Shown: positions 25,178 to 36,889 of the stretch, piece after piece
How positions within the stretch are numbered: position 1 is the stretch's first letter
How the letters are laid out: every line of letters starts with the position of its first letter
Translations under genes and position numbers: made by a program
Assembly (NCBI GenBank): GCA_948470475.1
Contig: OX419344.1
Location: 15,257,276-15,321,275 of the forward strand
Source of the DNA: Galaxea fascicularis
Taxonomy: Eukaryota; Cnidaria; Anthozoa; Scleractinia; Euphylliidae
Length of the DNA: 64,000 nt
Direction of reading: 5' to 3'
The notes under the pieces: generated by a model
What the model saw: only the letters and a program-made list of their open reading frames with translations
What the model was told of the DNA's origin: nothing
The model's database searches: none

Positions 25178-25224
25178 ATTGGTTGGGAGGAATGAATTTT
25201 GGGTGTGACTTTTAGGTTTATAGC
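25178..25224 (+). promoter_or_regulatory. Core promoter of gene B: inverted CCAAT and TATA-like box
   Basis: GATTGGTT (25,178-25,185) is followed 38 bases on by TTTATAGC (25,217-25,224), with GAATTTTGGGTGTG between them. This is the same module as before gene A. The leader downstream (CTCAGAG, CCCATTCACTCTGG, AGAGCGGATCGAGA) also matches gene A up to the ATG at 25,332. Confidence 0.6.
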
Positions 25225-25331
25225 ATTACCTCTCAGAGTTGAGGTCCCATTCACTCTGGCGATAAGGAGGAGAGCGGATCGAGAACAACAGGGCTGTAAC
25301 GTTGACATCTAATTACTTTACATTCACCATC

Positions 25332-28300
25332 ATGGTAAGTGCTACACAGGGGAACTAGTTTATTTGTTTTTGCCCAGATTACTTTTGACGAGTATTGTGA
25401 TGTTACGTTGTTTTTTCTCTTTTAATGCGACAGAGTTCGATTGGAGAAGAAATGATGACCAAGCTGCATATGGAAGGCGTCGTAAACGGGCACAGCTTCA
25501 CTATTGAAGGAGAAGGAAAAGGAAACCCTTTCACGTAAGTCTGAAAAAAAAATACTCCTTTCGTTTCAATTTAGGGCCACGCTATATTGAACAGGAAGAC
25601 GACAATTTTTTTCTGATTTTGCCAGCTAGCGACTGACCCAGATTCCCGCCAGGGCTGGCGCATCAGACAGGAGGAGCTAGTTTTGTTTCTTTTGATAAAA
25701 TGACTTATTAAGAACATCAACAAATCTTATACAAAGCGAAATCTAAAGCTGTGAGTTGCTCTTTTTGAAAAGGTGGATTCAAATCTACTGTATAGCGACT
25801 TAAATCCTCGCTGTTCGAATCATCCTAAGCGAAAATTTTATTTCATTCTCTTATAAAAACATACCTTTTTGGAGTGTTGAGACGGTAAATGATCTCAATA
25901 ATGTATATATTTAGCCAAGCCTAAAAGCGAAGCTCCACAGTTATTTTCTTTATTGGCCTTCACTTACAGGGCAAAACTAATATGGACTCGAACCAGGACG
26001 ACGCCATTGAGTCCCCCACCCCCCTCCCACCAGTGGGGAATTGTCATTATAATTTTTTGACTTTCTTGTCACACAACCACGGCCACCATTCAATCAAGTG
26101 CAAATCAATACATTTTCGAAATATCTTTTCTGGCTCACGGACTACATGATTATGAGGATATCTTAACTATTAGCAAGCTTCAGTTGCGTCATCACCGTTT
26201 TATTACATTTAAAAATAAATGGTTTAAATCAATAGATGTCTGGGTTTACATCTCAACATCAGAACCGCTTACGTGCTTTGGTTGAGAAACAAATTTTCTA
26301 ACATGAAACCAAAATCGATATTTTTTAAGTAACCCAGAACAAGACAAAACAGTAAAACCAAAAGGGATGGGTACTCTTCAACGTTGCCCATTAAAGAAGA
26401 AAAAGTGGTTTTTCGTTTTGTTTTGAACAGTTTTATGGTGCTATTTCTTTTATTTATGTGTAATCTGTACTGAAGAGAAGAGATGATAGAAAACTACCTT
26501 CGATCACAGTTTTTAACAATAACATCGTAAAAATTCGAGCGAAATCAACTGCATTTTTCCTCACAGAATGATTTCATTTACGGCCATGCTTGACTTCAGT
26601 CGATTATAAATATTGCATACTACAAAGACTACAAGCCGTGAACGGTGTGACATTTTTTTACATCGCTGGTAATGATAGCTTCTGATTGGCAATAACAACA
26701 GACGAACAAACGAATTTCTGAAAAACTTCAGCTGCAAACATCGTCAAAAGATGAGAGCAGTTTGACCAAGAATTGCTGTGAGAGAAAACATATTGGTGGC
26801 GTTTGCAATGCTGCAGCTGTTAAAAATCGTATTTACTTTGGTAAGGGGTTGTTGCTCTTGGCGATAATTTTCCAAATGTATATCAGTCTTGTAAACTTAC
26901 TAGTACCAAGCGGAGCCAGTCAGGATACACCGTCCGGACTTTGTTTGACTTTTCTTCACGTTAATTCTCATGTACATCGAGGAAGCTTCTTCAATTGAGG
27001 ATTTTTAAAGGCAAAACATAAAGGCCGAGTTACACAACAACAACAACAACAACAACAAACTCTATTTGCATGACAGTAAAATAATCAGTATTGCTAAAGC
27101 AAATCAAGGAGGTAGGATAACAAGAAACTAGTTTGATAAAAGTTTGCTTCTTTTCTTCCCTTCCTCGCAGAGATCAGTGTTTTGTACAATAGCTGAAAAC
27201 AGTTAAATTTGAGCTTATTTATCGAGCAAAACTTTTCACCCTCAAAACGCTCACAAAATTCCTCACAAGCAATAGGCGAAGAAGTCAAGAGTGCAAAGCT
27301 ATTTTTCAGTGCGTTGAAAATGTTTCGTGAATAAGTTGCCTCCCCTGTCAATTCTATTTACACAGCGATACATAGCTAATTAGCATAAAGGTCTTCACAC
27401 GACTGTTGAAGTGTCGCGTAAAAGTATCAACTGCATGCAAGTAAAGACTAAAGAAAACCACAAGAAACAGTCAGCGTATGCCAAGAATTCAATTTTATTA
27501 ATTAGTTGATTAATTAATTAATTATTTTCTCAACTTTTGTGGGTTCTCTGTGTTGTCTTCAGCTGTTTATTTTATTACGCTGGTTGCCCACGTCTCGAGT
27601 GTCACATTTCACTTTGACTTAAATCAAGGGAGTGGACGTCATAACTAAAATTTCTCGGATCGATGGATTACCATATTTTCTTATCCCAGATGCTCCGCCC
27701 GCCCGCCTTCGGCGCGCGGACTTCCGCTATGTGATTTCTACCACGTCTGTATCACAATATTTTCCCTTAATTTTTCTTTGTTATAAAATTAACATATCCA
27801 TATCCATATCATAACATAAATTATTATGAAAGTATAAAATTAACAGTTGGGAAGTTGTTCTGTAAAGATTAAGTGGGAATGCTTTAGGTGAAAGCTCCTA
27901 CCGGTTGAAATCAGCATATTGCTTGACTAGCTTTAACTGAATGAACTAGCCACAGCAATTTCTCGCACCAAGCAATTTTCAGCAGAAAATCTCACTAGTA
28001 AAAGTAGACCAAGAAGTAAACCAAAAGTAAGCCAGGGCTCGCGGAGCAATTTCTAAAGTGTGGTGTCCGCTTCCGTCTCTTCAACTGAGTGATGGGGGTT
28101 AAAACGCATCTAACTAGGTTTAATTCTTTAAACTCTTTCTGTTGTCCGTGAAAGTACTTTTTAGTTTTGGAATGCATATCTATTACATTTTTCCACAAAA
28201 AGTGGGGAAAAGGCTTGGCCCCCCTGGACCCTCCTCTCGCGCGGTCCCTGCTATCAGAATTTTTACCAGAACCTTTTAAAGAACTATGCGTTTTCTGATA

Positions 28301-29647
28301 CTTTTTAATTCTTGTTTGTGTTTTAGGGGAGTGCAGGATATGAAACTTGTCGTCACCCAAGGCGCACCTCTGCCTTTCGCTTACGATATCTTGACACCAG
28401 CATTCATGTACGGCAACAGGGCATTCACCAAATACCCAGCAGATATATATACCAGACTATTTTAAGCAGGCTTTTCCTGAAGGGTATCACTGGGAACGAA
28501 GCATGGCTTATGAAAGCCAGGGAATATGTATGGCAACCAGCCACATAAGGTTAGTAAGAGGCTAAGTTATACTTCCTGCTTGGAAGAAGAATTCAAGTTT
28601 ACCCTGTTTTAAGTTCAAAGTTCACTTTTTATATGTTTTGGTGTACTTTAAGACCCATTGCATAATCTTTCACTTTCCTTATTGTTTCCAATTAGTAAAA
28701 AATAAAACTCTGAGGAATACTTTGAGCTCTTTTCTAAAGTGGATCCCACTATATGCAATCCTGAGAACCAAACTGACAAAAAAAACTGTCTTAAATTGTT
28801 GTCCATTTGTGTTTGGGCACCTTTATCCCCAATATGCAAGTTTTTTAGTATTTTCTTTCTAAACTGCAAAAAGTTTTCTTTATTGAGTTTGTTTCTACTT
28901 TATTTCCTGGTTACACTGACTATGATTATGGTCCCTTTCGACAGTATGAAAGGCAACTGTTTTTTCTATGACGTTGAATTCCATGGTGTGAACTTTCCCC
29001 CCAATGGGCCAGTTATGCAGAAGAGGGTACAGAAATGGGAGCCATCCACTGAGAAGATGTATGTACGAGACGGGGTGCTGAAGGGTGCTGCCGACATGAC
29101 TCTGTTGCTTGAAGGAGGTGGTCATTACCGAGTTGACTTCAGAACTACTTACAAGTAAGTTGTTCAAGTGATTTGAAGACTTGGTCAGTTTATGTTGAAC
29201 CCGTTACCTTAGTTCCAATTGATCGCTGATGGATGCCCCTCATAAGGATTCGTGTTGAATACGATCACAGTCTCGATTCAAAGAGAAGAGCTAATAACTT
29301 AAGCAGGACAGAACTTATCTGACAAGACTGAATATGACTGTCATTTGTTAGGCCATTGAACTTCAGTAGCTGATAACTCTATTAGTGCTAGGAGTTCTCG
29401 ACGTTCACTGATGAAAATTTTATTAAGCAATTTTATTTGCTACGTGGACGACTTCTTTTGTCCAGTGTTACTAATCCGGGACTTTTTTCTCCCTTGCAGG
29501 GCGAAGAAAAATGTCGTGTTACCAGATTATCATTATGTTGACCACCGCATCGATATTCTGGACCATGACAAAAATTACAGCAATGTTGACCTGCATTCCA
29601 TTGCCGAGGCTCGTTATTCTATGCTGCCAAGTGCGAAAACCAAGTAA
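25332..29647 (+). pseudogene. GFP-like fluorescent protein/chromoprotein B, MYG chromophore, broken by a 4-bp insertion
   Basis: Exons 25,332-25,334 (ATG only), 25,434-25,534, 28,327-28,549, 28,945-29,154 and 29,500-29,647, all with GT/AG borders. Total 685 bases; the intact family version would be 681 (226 residues). The chromophore is Met62-Tyr63-Gly64, an MYG type known from red proteins and chromoproteins of sea anemones. In exon 3 an AT run after the PAD codons (28,442-28,450) is 4 bases longer than in gene A exon 3 (223 versus 219 bases), which shifts the frame and gives a stop at 28,463-28,465, residue 81. Every exon after it is otherwise intact, with [17 protein letters not shown] and YHYVDHRID preserved, so the break is young, a polymorphism or an assembly error. 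Position 211 is Ser, not Glu. Intron 2 (2,792 bp) contains the repeat at 26.3-27.0 kb. Confidence 0.88.
26340..26990 (+). repeat. Intron 2 segment of gene B with a paralog at 2.5-7.6 kb
   Basis: Colinear with 2560-3066 plus 7301-7560, where a LINE splits the copy. A (CAA)n run follows at 27,034-27,058. Whether this is intron sequence duplicated with a gene or a mobile repeat is not settled. Confidence 0.5.
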
Positions 29648-30723
29648 ACTTTACTAAGATCAAGCAAAGCTGGCAACGAGAAAATCTATCCGGCTTAGAT
29701 ACGACCGGATTCAAGAATTCGATTAGTAATTACTACTAGATTGTTTTACTTGAGTAGAAGTTTTGTTAGCGTACCAAAAACCAACCAGATTATTTTTGGG
29801 TATTTGATTATAGGGATTAAATTTTAAATTCATTTGTAAACGAGTGGGAAAAGCTGGTGAACATTAAAGTTGTTGTTCAAGCTACGTTTTATGGAGTTTC
29901 AGTTACCATCAAGTACTGGCTAGTGGAAGTGTGAAGATTTTATAGCAACTACAATCAACACTTTAACTATGTCCGCCTTCCTCTTGAGTTTCTCTATTCC
30001 TGGCCCAAGTAATTAAAAACAATAAATCTATGGAATTTCATTCAATTTTTGTAGCTTTTCTTATTTCTTTATGTTTTGATTAAGAATAACTTATGAATAA
30101 CATATGAAACAAAATATTACATTTTATACACGTGGAATTCAATGGCTCAGAACAGTAGCTCGGGAAATTCTTACATGATCGGACAGTATGTTTGTTTGGT
30201 TTTTCAATTTGTATGGCTATTTTAAATGCAAGTGTTCAAACAGAGATAATTCAATTTGCCTCGACAGTTGATTAAATCCCGATTTTCAAAGACAGTGCCC
30301 AGCTAAGTCTACTGCCAGGGAGAGCGAGATAAAAAAAGAAACACAGGTAAAAAAAAAAGAGGCGGTCTTTGTTTTCGTTACACAAAGAGGGGAAACTAAA
30401 GCTGACTACATTTTAAGGGATGTTTTGCAATCATGATCATCAAAAGAAAATACACTTACAATATTTCTAGATGTAATGACTGTCCGTGATAATAATGATT
30501 AGTAACTAAAAGTGTCAAATAATTCTTATGCCTGGTATCCATATGATCGCTACTAACGCTACAATCGCCGAAAAGCTTTCCTTAGAGCATCAGAAAGCTG
30601 AGTGAGGGAAGAACGTCTAGCGAGATGCAGTGTCTGCCTCGCAAAACCTTCCTGTATATCTGTCAGCTATACGAGCGATTATCTAGCCCGGGCCACAGAT
30701 CGACTGTTTGGCGATCGACTGTT
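29648..30723. other. 3' flank of gene B, no further gene
   Basis: Includes a candidate polyadenylation signal at 30,021-30,026; otherwise nothing recognised. Confidence 0.4.
30021..30026 (+). terminator. Candidate polyadenylation signal of gene B
   Basis: AATAAA about 375 bases after the stop codon. Other A-rich stretches exist, so the choice is weak. Confidence 0.35.
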
Positions 30724-31750
30724 AGGGGTATAGAATGATCTATCGAAAATGACGCGTCTCAGAAAATATCCGCCCAGTCTCAAAATCACGGGATTTTAAA
30801 AAAGTCTCGGAATCTTGGACTCGCTACACGTTGAGCTGTCTTGAAGTCTCAAATTTTAATAATCTGGATCTCACAATCGAAAATTGCACCCGATATTAAC
30901 CAATATCACTGAGCAAGGAGCTCAGAGTACAACGAGCAAAAAAAAAGCAAGTGCTAATTTTTAAATGAGCGATTCATATACTACCTTTTGAAGTTTTTTT
31001 AACAACTGATGTTTTCATAATAAACTACTTTGTTACTGCATTTATTGTTGCTGATAAGCCTGTCAATAAATGTCAAACCTAAAAGAGCAAGATAACTACA
31101 GTATATACCACATAAGTGAATAGTGATTTTTGCGCCTTCTTAATTGGTTAACTCGGAGGTGATTAGCAAAGTACTATTCGACCATTACTGATCCTTCCCT
31201 TGGCGCTACATCTTGACCTTAGCTGAGAAACCATGCCCCTCCGCGTTGTCTCTAAGGAAGTCTCAGCCCAAAGTGTACATTTTGGAATAACCGTGACACC
31301 GTTTTAGAGAAACTAAAGTACTAAAGATATTTACTCCTCGATGGCCTTCACTGCCCTTCTTGTAACAGTACGGGCACCTACCGTAAAGTTGCTTCATGTC
31401 ATGGAAACACTATAGAAAAGCAAAATGGTATAGTGTGTAGTTAGTAAGTTAGATGTCCTCATTTTTGTTTTACACTCTTAGATAACACATTTCCCTCGTC
31501 TTTGGTTGTGTGTCGTCTTGCCCAAGAGATGTAATCAAGAAGGAGACTGTTTTAGTCCGTATAGCTATATTGTGGACTGTCTATAAAGTTGTGACCACAC
31601 GTAGGACGTTGTCTTGCTGCTATGACAGAATGTTTTTGCTGTGAGGACCTGTTTCCTCATAAGGCCCGCTCTCGTTCCGATGCTCTTCGCAGGTTATGTG
31701 AGTTGAAGGTATTTCGTACCAGTGCGGGGTAAAGATTACAAGTGTTTTAT

Positions 31751-31822
31751 ACCAGTTAGCTCAGTTGGTAGAGAACCCAACTACTGTGCGGGAGATTGCG
31801 GGTTCAAACCCCGGCCAGACCA
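31751..31822 (+). repeat. tRNA-like sequence, probably the head of a SINE
   Basis: A box TAGCTCAGTTGG (31,757-31,768) and B box GGTTCAAACCC (31,801-31,811) are spaced as in a tRNA. The acceptor stem does not pair well, and the sequence continues into a non-tRNA tail (CTCAGGTTGTTGAGTATC), so it is more likely a tRNA-derived SINE than a working tRNA gene. Confidence 0.6.
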
Positions 31823-32072
31823 ACACTACTCAGGTTGTTGAGTATCTGATATTATATAGTTGAGGAACAACTGCTGCCTTCCTTATGACATATGCAAACT
31901 GTTAAGCTTTCCCGGATAAGGCCGGTACTGTAGGCCCAGTCTCGCAATTCTTCACAATTGATTCTGTGGGATGTAAAACAACCCCTAATGTCTATCTGCC
32001 CTCACATACATCTCGGGGTTGGGTGGAGGCTGGACGATAGGCTGACGACCTATCCCCAAGAACCTCTGCAGG

Positions 32073-32593
32073 TTACAGGCACCACTTGGCGAGAGTGCGG
32101 CCTTTATCAGCTTTTCTTGTGGGAACTGAGGCAAACTTGTCGGTGTCTGCATCACCTTCATCGCAGACCTGAGCCAGGAAATGATGATATAATTCGTCGG
32201 TTGTTTCAACGTGAAAATCCTCATTCAAATAAGACCATATGTCACTTATTATGGCTACTTCCTGTACACTTTTCTCTTTCCTAACCAGGCCAGTAAACTG
32301 GTAGTGAAATAGTAAACAATCGTCTTTATCAGTTGCATAAACATGAGTCTTCACTGTCTCCATGACTCCTCGTCTCCAAGCCAAACAAAAGCTAAGTAGA
32401 GTATGCTATTACTTATTTCATCGTTTTCGAGAAATTTTTCTGTTGAAAATACTGCAATTCCTCCATTCTGGTTATATTGGAGCATGAAATCTGTTACACC
32501 CCGCTCTTTATAATATAAGTAACAACCCACCCCAGGTAAAAAGAGCCGCTCATCGAATTCCGCCCATGGGGCATTGCAACTCGTGCCGCACAC
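32073..32593 (-). pseudogene. Unidentified coding fragment carried inside the 2.9-kb TIR element
   Basis: Two overlapping minus-strand frames (32,351-32,593 and 32,073-32,384) read as one protein with a frame break near 32,370. Composition is protein-like: acidic and aromatic, with words such as LFLPGVGCYLYYKERG, SDIWSYLNEDFHVETTDE and FLAQVCDEGDADTDKF. No intron, no start that I trust, and no family that I recognise. It could be a captured host gene fragment or part of an element-encoded protein of unknown role. Confidence 0.45.
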
Positions 32594-33639
32594 CGTCTTT
32601 TGCAGTTGTACATTTTTACCGTATTTGTATTTTCAGTGAAAAACGGCAGTATAGGTTCGTAATGGTGAAGCAATTCTGAGTATAGCAAATACTATGTTTT
32701 AGAGTACCCCTTTTTATAGAGTAAAACTGAGGGATGGAACAAAACACAGCACTCTATTAAAAGAACCGGATGATGACGCGCGCACCAGCGCTATTAGTGT
32801 TACATTCCAGCAACAATGGGCCTTTCTCAATTCAAATCAATTATTTGTGAAGATATCTACAAATAACTGAAGTAAGTGCATTGATTACTGCCAACTTCGA
32901 TAATCATAAGTTTGATACACAGAGAAGTTTACTTAGCAAGTTTGACTGGTTCGTGCAAACGAATTGAACAACGTAGATAACATTCGCAGTTACTAGCTAA
33001 CAGACACAAGCTAAAACAGAAACTATTCAACTTACATTTTCGCTTTCGCCACTTTCAGAAAAAACATTCTCAGTCTTCTCGTCCTCAGTCCTCCGACTCC
33101 TCTCCATTGTTAAAAACTCAGTGCGTTATATTTGAAAAAGCAAGCGATCTCAAACAGAAAACTAAACTGTGAAGCTACAATTCAAACAACGAATTTATTT
33201 CGCTCGATTCCTGCCGTGAGGTTCTGTTCTCTGAGTTTCTGTCAGAGATCTAGAAGCCACATAAAGCTTAAGTTGGCATTGAAAAGGTTGTTGTTTTATT
33301 TAATTTATCAATTTTCTATATTTTTTTATTTGTGCGCTCCTGGCTGATAAGTAACAACGATCGAGTTACAAATGGGTACCTAAGTAACTATTTATAACGT
33401 GACCTCGCGAAGAAATTATACGTACGATGGTTGACTTCCGTTAGCTTCCGTTGGGGTTTTTTGCCACGTTTCGTATCATCTGATAAACTCCAAATAATTT
33501 CAACTCTTCAATCTTAAGAAGCTTTTTGAGTCTTGGGCTCGGTTTCGACATAATTCTTTCAGTATCGGCCTCGTAATTTTAAACAAGGGTCTCGCAGTCT
33601 CGCAAAGTCTCGGATTTACCATTCTATACCCTCACTGTT

Positions 33640-34256
33640 TGACAATACATTTCTTTAATTTGTACTTAATTAACGCAGTAGTGCGTCGCACTATTCATAG
33701 ATAATTACCAAGCGCAAGAGCATCAAAAGAAAGGGAACCAGCGAAATAAAATCTTCTCAGTATGTCGAGGAAGTATATTTAGCAAATACTAGATCCTCCT
33801 TTACCGGAGTCTTATTCTTCATCTTTTCTTGCCTCTTTGTTTTCCTCTCTGTCATGTGAAAGCCACATAAGAGTGCCTTAGTGGCAACATTTAATCACTA
33901 AATTGTGTTGTCTGCACATTTGTTCATTTATTATTATTCAACAGTTGAATAAATTATAAAACTATTTGGTTTTAAGAAAATCAAATCCAATATATTGTTT
34001 AATTTAGGCTTCTAGATTCTGCTTGGCATATTTTTTTTTCAGTTCGCTAGTTGTAAGGATAAGAATTACTGCGCTTATGATGCCATATGGTGACCCGAAT
34101 TGACATAAAGGTTAATGCTAACGAAATGAAGCTAAAGCAACAGACACTAACTGCTTTTCTTTTTTCTCAGCCAGTTAATAAAGGAACATTCATCAATTTT
34201 TTAACTCCATGTGAGCAATAATATATAGCATGTTTTTTACGAATGGATTTGAGGTT
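33640..34256. other. Upstream region of fluorescent-protein relic C, nothing else recognised
   Basis: AT-rich. The last bases (GAGGTTTATA) are the left half of the split relic C promoter. Confidence 0.4.
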
Positions 34257-34260
34257 TATA

Positions 34261-35486
34261 AGAGGGTCCAAAATAGGGTTTTGCAATCCCGCATCCTGTC
34301 ACCCTTTTCGGCCTTATCCCGCCATCCCGCCATAAAACTCCGTAAGTGTTCATCGTTATAGTAAATGAGAAAGTCAATTTTATACCCATTTTAACTAACT
34401 GTGACTGATCAGCTCAATGGCAATTCAGATAATACGTTTTCAGAGAATTACTTACGTGAGCTTCGGTTCATCTAGGGCCGGCTTAAGGTATACAGAAATT
34501 AAAAAACAAATCGACTGTTAAACCGTACTGGACGACCAAATCGGCTAGAAAGTCGACATCTCGAGTAACTTGCTGGTTTCCCAAACCTTTCCTCTCCTAC
34601 AAAACCTTTGCATCACCTTCTTCCTTTTCTGCCTCCGATGAGCCCGAGGCTACTGGCGGTGTCGTCATCATGCCCAGAAACGACCTCGACCCGACCTCTA
34701 TAAATCTAGAAAGTAAACTAGTCAAACCGTGGAGATATTTCTAAATGAAATATATATTGATGAAATAGCGTGCTCTTTGTCCTATCTCCTATCTGTTGTT
34801 TTATCGTGACATGCGTTTCATATTGCCGATCTTTGAGCGATGGTCTAACAAGCAGGTAGTAATTATTTGGTCTATTTGATGCATGCTGTCTTGTTTTCAC
34901 TAAGACAAACCAACAAGCTTCTGTTCGCGCAGTACAATAAGTACCCTACTTTCAACTTCAAACAACTGAAAGATTTTAAGAGTTAAAGTGACCTTTAAAA
35001 GTCAAAAAATGCAAGCTGTTTTAAGAGTCTACAAACTCATTTCACATTGTAAAACAAGGTATCAGTCAGATCAGTATCTGCACGCCTTGGACGAATGGGT
35101 GAACACGAACACCGATGTACACGCAAATTGATCCAAATTGCGGTCAAATTGGGTCCCAGCACCAACCAATCGCACTCCGCGTAATGACAGATGCATCATA
35201 AAGTATTTATTTTCGTGTAAACAGATCGCCACTGAGCACCGAGTGTACCAAAATAAAACTTCCTTTATCAACAGAGATCTTGCGTAAAGAGGTTTTATGG
35301 CCGTTTTTGAAGGTCTTTTTTCACGTGTTCCATCCCGCATCCCGCCATTAATTTTTTAAACATTCCACATCCCGCCTGCGAAAATACAATCATCCCGTAT
35401 CCCGCCCCTAAAATTTTTCGTATCCCGCATCCCGACTTGATTTTAAGCCTCATCCCACATCCCGCCAAACCTATTTTGGACCCTCT
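34261..35486. mobile_element. 1,226-bp TIR element inserted in the TATA box of relic C
   Basis: Ends are inverted AGAGGGTCCAAAATAGG (34,261) and its complement ending at 35,486. TATA is duplicated on both sides (34,257-34,260; 35,487-35,490). Removing the element and one TATA restores GGTTTATAACAGCAC, the exact word in the gene A promoter, so the paralog serves as an empty site. ATCCCGC motifs cluster in direct orientation near both ends (34,285-34,335; 35,333-35,466). No transposase is visible. Confidence 0.82.
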
Positions 35487-36698
35487 TATAACAGCACCTC
35501 TCAGAGCTAATGTCCCATTCACCCCGCAATGATTTGCAAGAAAGCGGGATTGACAACAAGCCGATTATCACAGAGCTCTCAAACAAATGCGTGAGTCCAG
35601 GAGCCTGGTGAGTCTCACGCTCTCCCGCCAAAATCTGGAATGAAACGGAGTTGAAGTCGTTTGCCCACGCTTTTTCAACATTGTTGAGCAAGCGCATGCG
35701 CAATGAAGAAGGCGTAACCATGGTCACCACTCGCTAAGTTTTGTTGAATGAAATGTTGAAACCGTTTGCTCATCCCACCGTTCAACATCATTCAACAACC
35801 TTCCAACAGCGTTTAACAAAATCGAGTGGATGTTGAAGCAAATGTTGAAGCCGTTTGCTAGGGCCTTTAGCAAGATGTAAAACTGATGCCTCCTGCAGGA
35901 AAAGACAAACAAACAAACAAACAAACACAAGAAACTCAACATAGCACTCAGTTTTGAAAAAAGATGTTATTAGTTCCAATCTCATTACTGACTCAGGTAA
36001 GGCCGTTTTTTCACCTTTCTTGATCATGTTCGGAGTATATTCGCTGTATATTTCCAACTTTTTATTTTTGCCTTGCTTGTTTACTTCTTCAAAGTCATCA
36101 GTCGGGGTCATTACGAAATATTTTGAACTATACTTCTAAATCTCCTTTCCAAAGTGGTTCTCATTCTAGCGTAAAGAAAGAATAAAAAGTCACTTTTAGT
36201 AACTTTGCTTCCCTATGGTGCGCTCTTATATCTTAAATCTCTGTTGCCTAAAGGAAGTGACCATTGCTTATGACGTTCGGAATCAGAAATAAAAGACGAA
36301 GGTCTCATTTATCAATGCACAAATAATTTGTAGTGATCGCGATTTCAATAAGGTTCTCTCCAAAAACTCTATTTGTACGGTGCCAAACCTATTTGGAAAT
36401 CAAAGGCAAGAGTTTATTATTATACAAACTGCATAACCTTATCTTGAACGGAACAAGATTGTTTTGTTTTCAGAAAAGTGAATTTCTAAAGCTGGGAACA
36501 TAGAATCAATGCTAAAATATTCTATTTGTGATTACACGAGTGCTCCGAGTTCGTGTGCTCCTTTGCAGAGCGAAGAAGAGTGTCCAGTTACCAGACTATC
36601 ACTTTGTGGACCACTGCATTGAGATTCTCGGCCATGACAAAGATTACAATGAGAATGCCGTTGCCCGCTATTCTATGCTACTGAGTCAAACCAAGTAA
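35487..36698 (+). pseudogene. Fluorescent-protein relic C: 5' leader and last exon only
   Basis: The leader 35,487-35,565 matches the promoter-proximal leader of gene A (ACAGCAC.TCTCAGAGCTAA, CCCATTCACC). The last exon is 36,569-36,698, with a good acceptor (TTTGCAG), the YHFVDHCIEIL block and a normal stop. It is open but lacks four codons before the NAVARYSML end and keeps a Glu where genes A and B have lost it. No exons 1-4 are found between the two parts. They could belong to one decayed gene or to two. Not functional as it stands. Confidence 0.7.
35600..35872. repeat. GTTGAA/TTCAAC-rich MITE-like sequence
   Basis: About a dozen GTTGAA or TTCAAC words in both orientations with repeated CGTTTGC (for example AAATGTTGAAACCGTTTGCT and AAATGTTGAAGCCGTTTGCT). 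No clear ends. It lies where exons 2-4 of relic C would be expected. Confidence 0.5.
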
Positions 36699-36889
36699 AG
36701 GCTTAACAAATAGCCTGCAAGTAAACAACAAGGAGAAAACAATGTCTTCAGTTTTTATATTTCTAAAATGTACTTAGTTGTAATTATTTGTAGATGCTTT
36801 TGATTTAAGAATTTGTTTCAATTCAAGATTAGTTAGAAACAAGCTTTGGAGTTGACGGTCGTGAGAAAACTGAAGGTTTTTTTGGCCAG

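Larger units (their letters stand above)
30724..33633. mobile_element. 2.9-kb TIR element with ACTGTT target duplication and foreign cargo
   Basis: Left end AGGGGTATAGAATG and right end (complement GAGGGTATAGAATG) are inverted. ACTGTT is repeated on both outer sides (30,718-30,723; 33,634-33,639). Direct, not inverted, GTCTCG/GTCTCA motifs cluster just inside both ends (30,755-30,870; 33,530-33,612). No transposase frame is seen. Inside are a tRNA-like SINE relic (31,751) and a coding fragment (32,073-32,593, minus). Superfamily not determined. Confidence 0.65.

Noticed and set aside
28638..28869. Overlapping frames before gene B exon 4
   Set aside because: They lie in intron 3; the exon border at 28,945 is fixed by the paralog and by length.
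31751..31822. Functional tRNA gene
   Set aside because: A and B boxes are good, but the acceptor stem does not pair and the sequence continues as a SINE-like tail within a transposon.
35295..36111. Several minus-strand frames with CG-rich repeated residues (GCGM type)
   Set aside because: They are translations of the ATCCCGC subterminal repeats and the GTTGAA-rich repeat.
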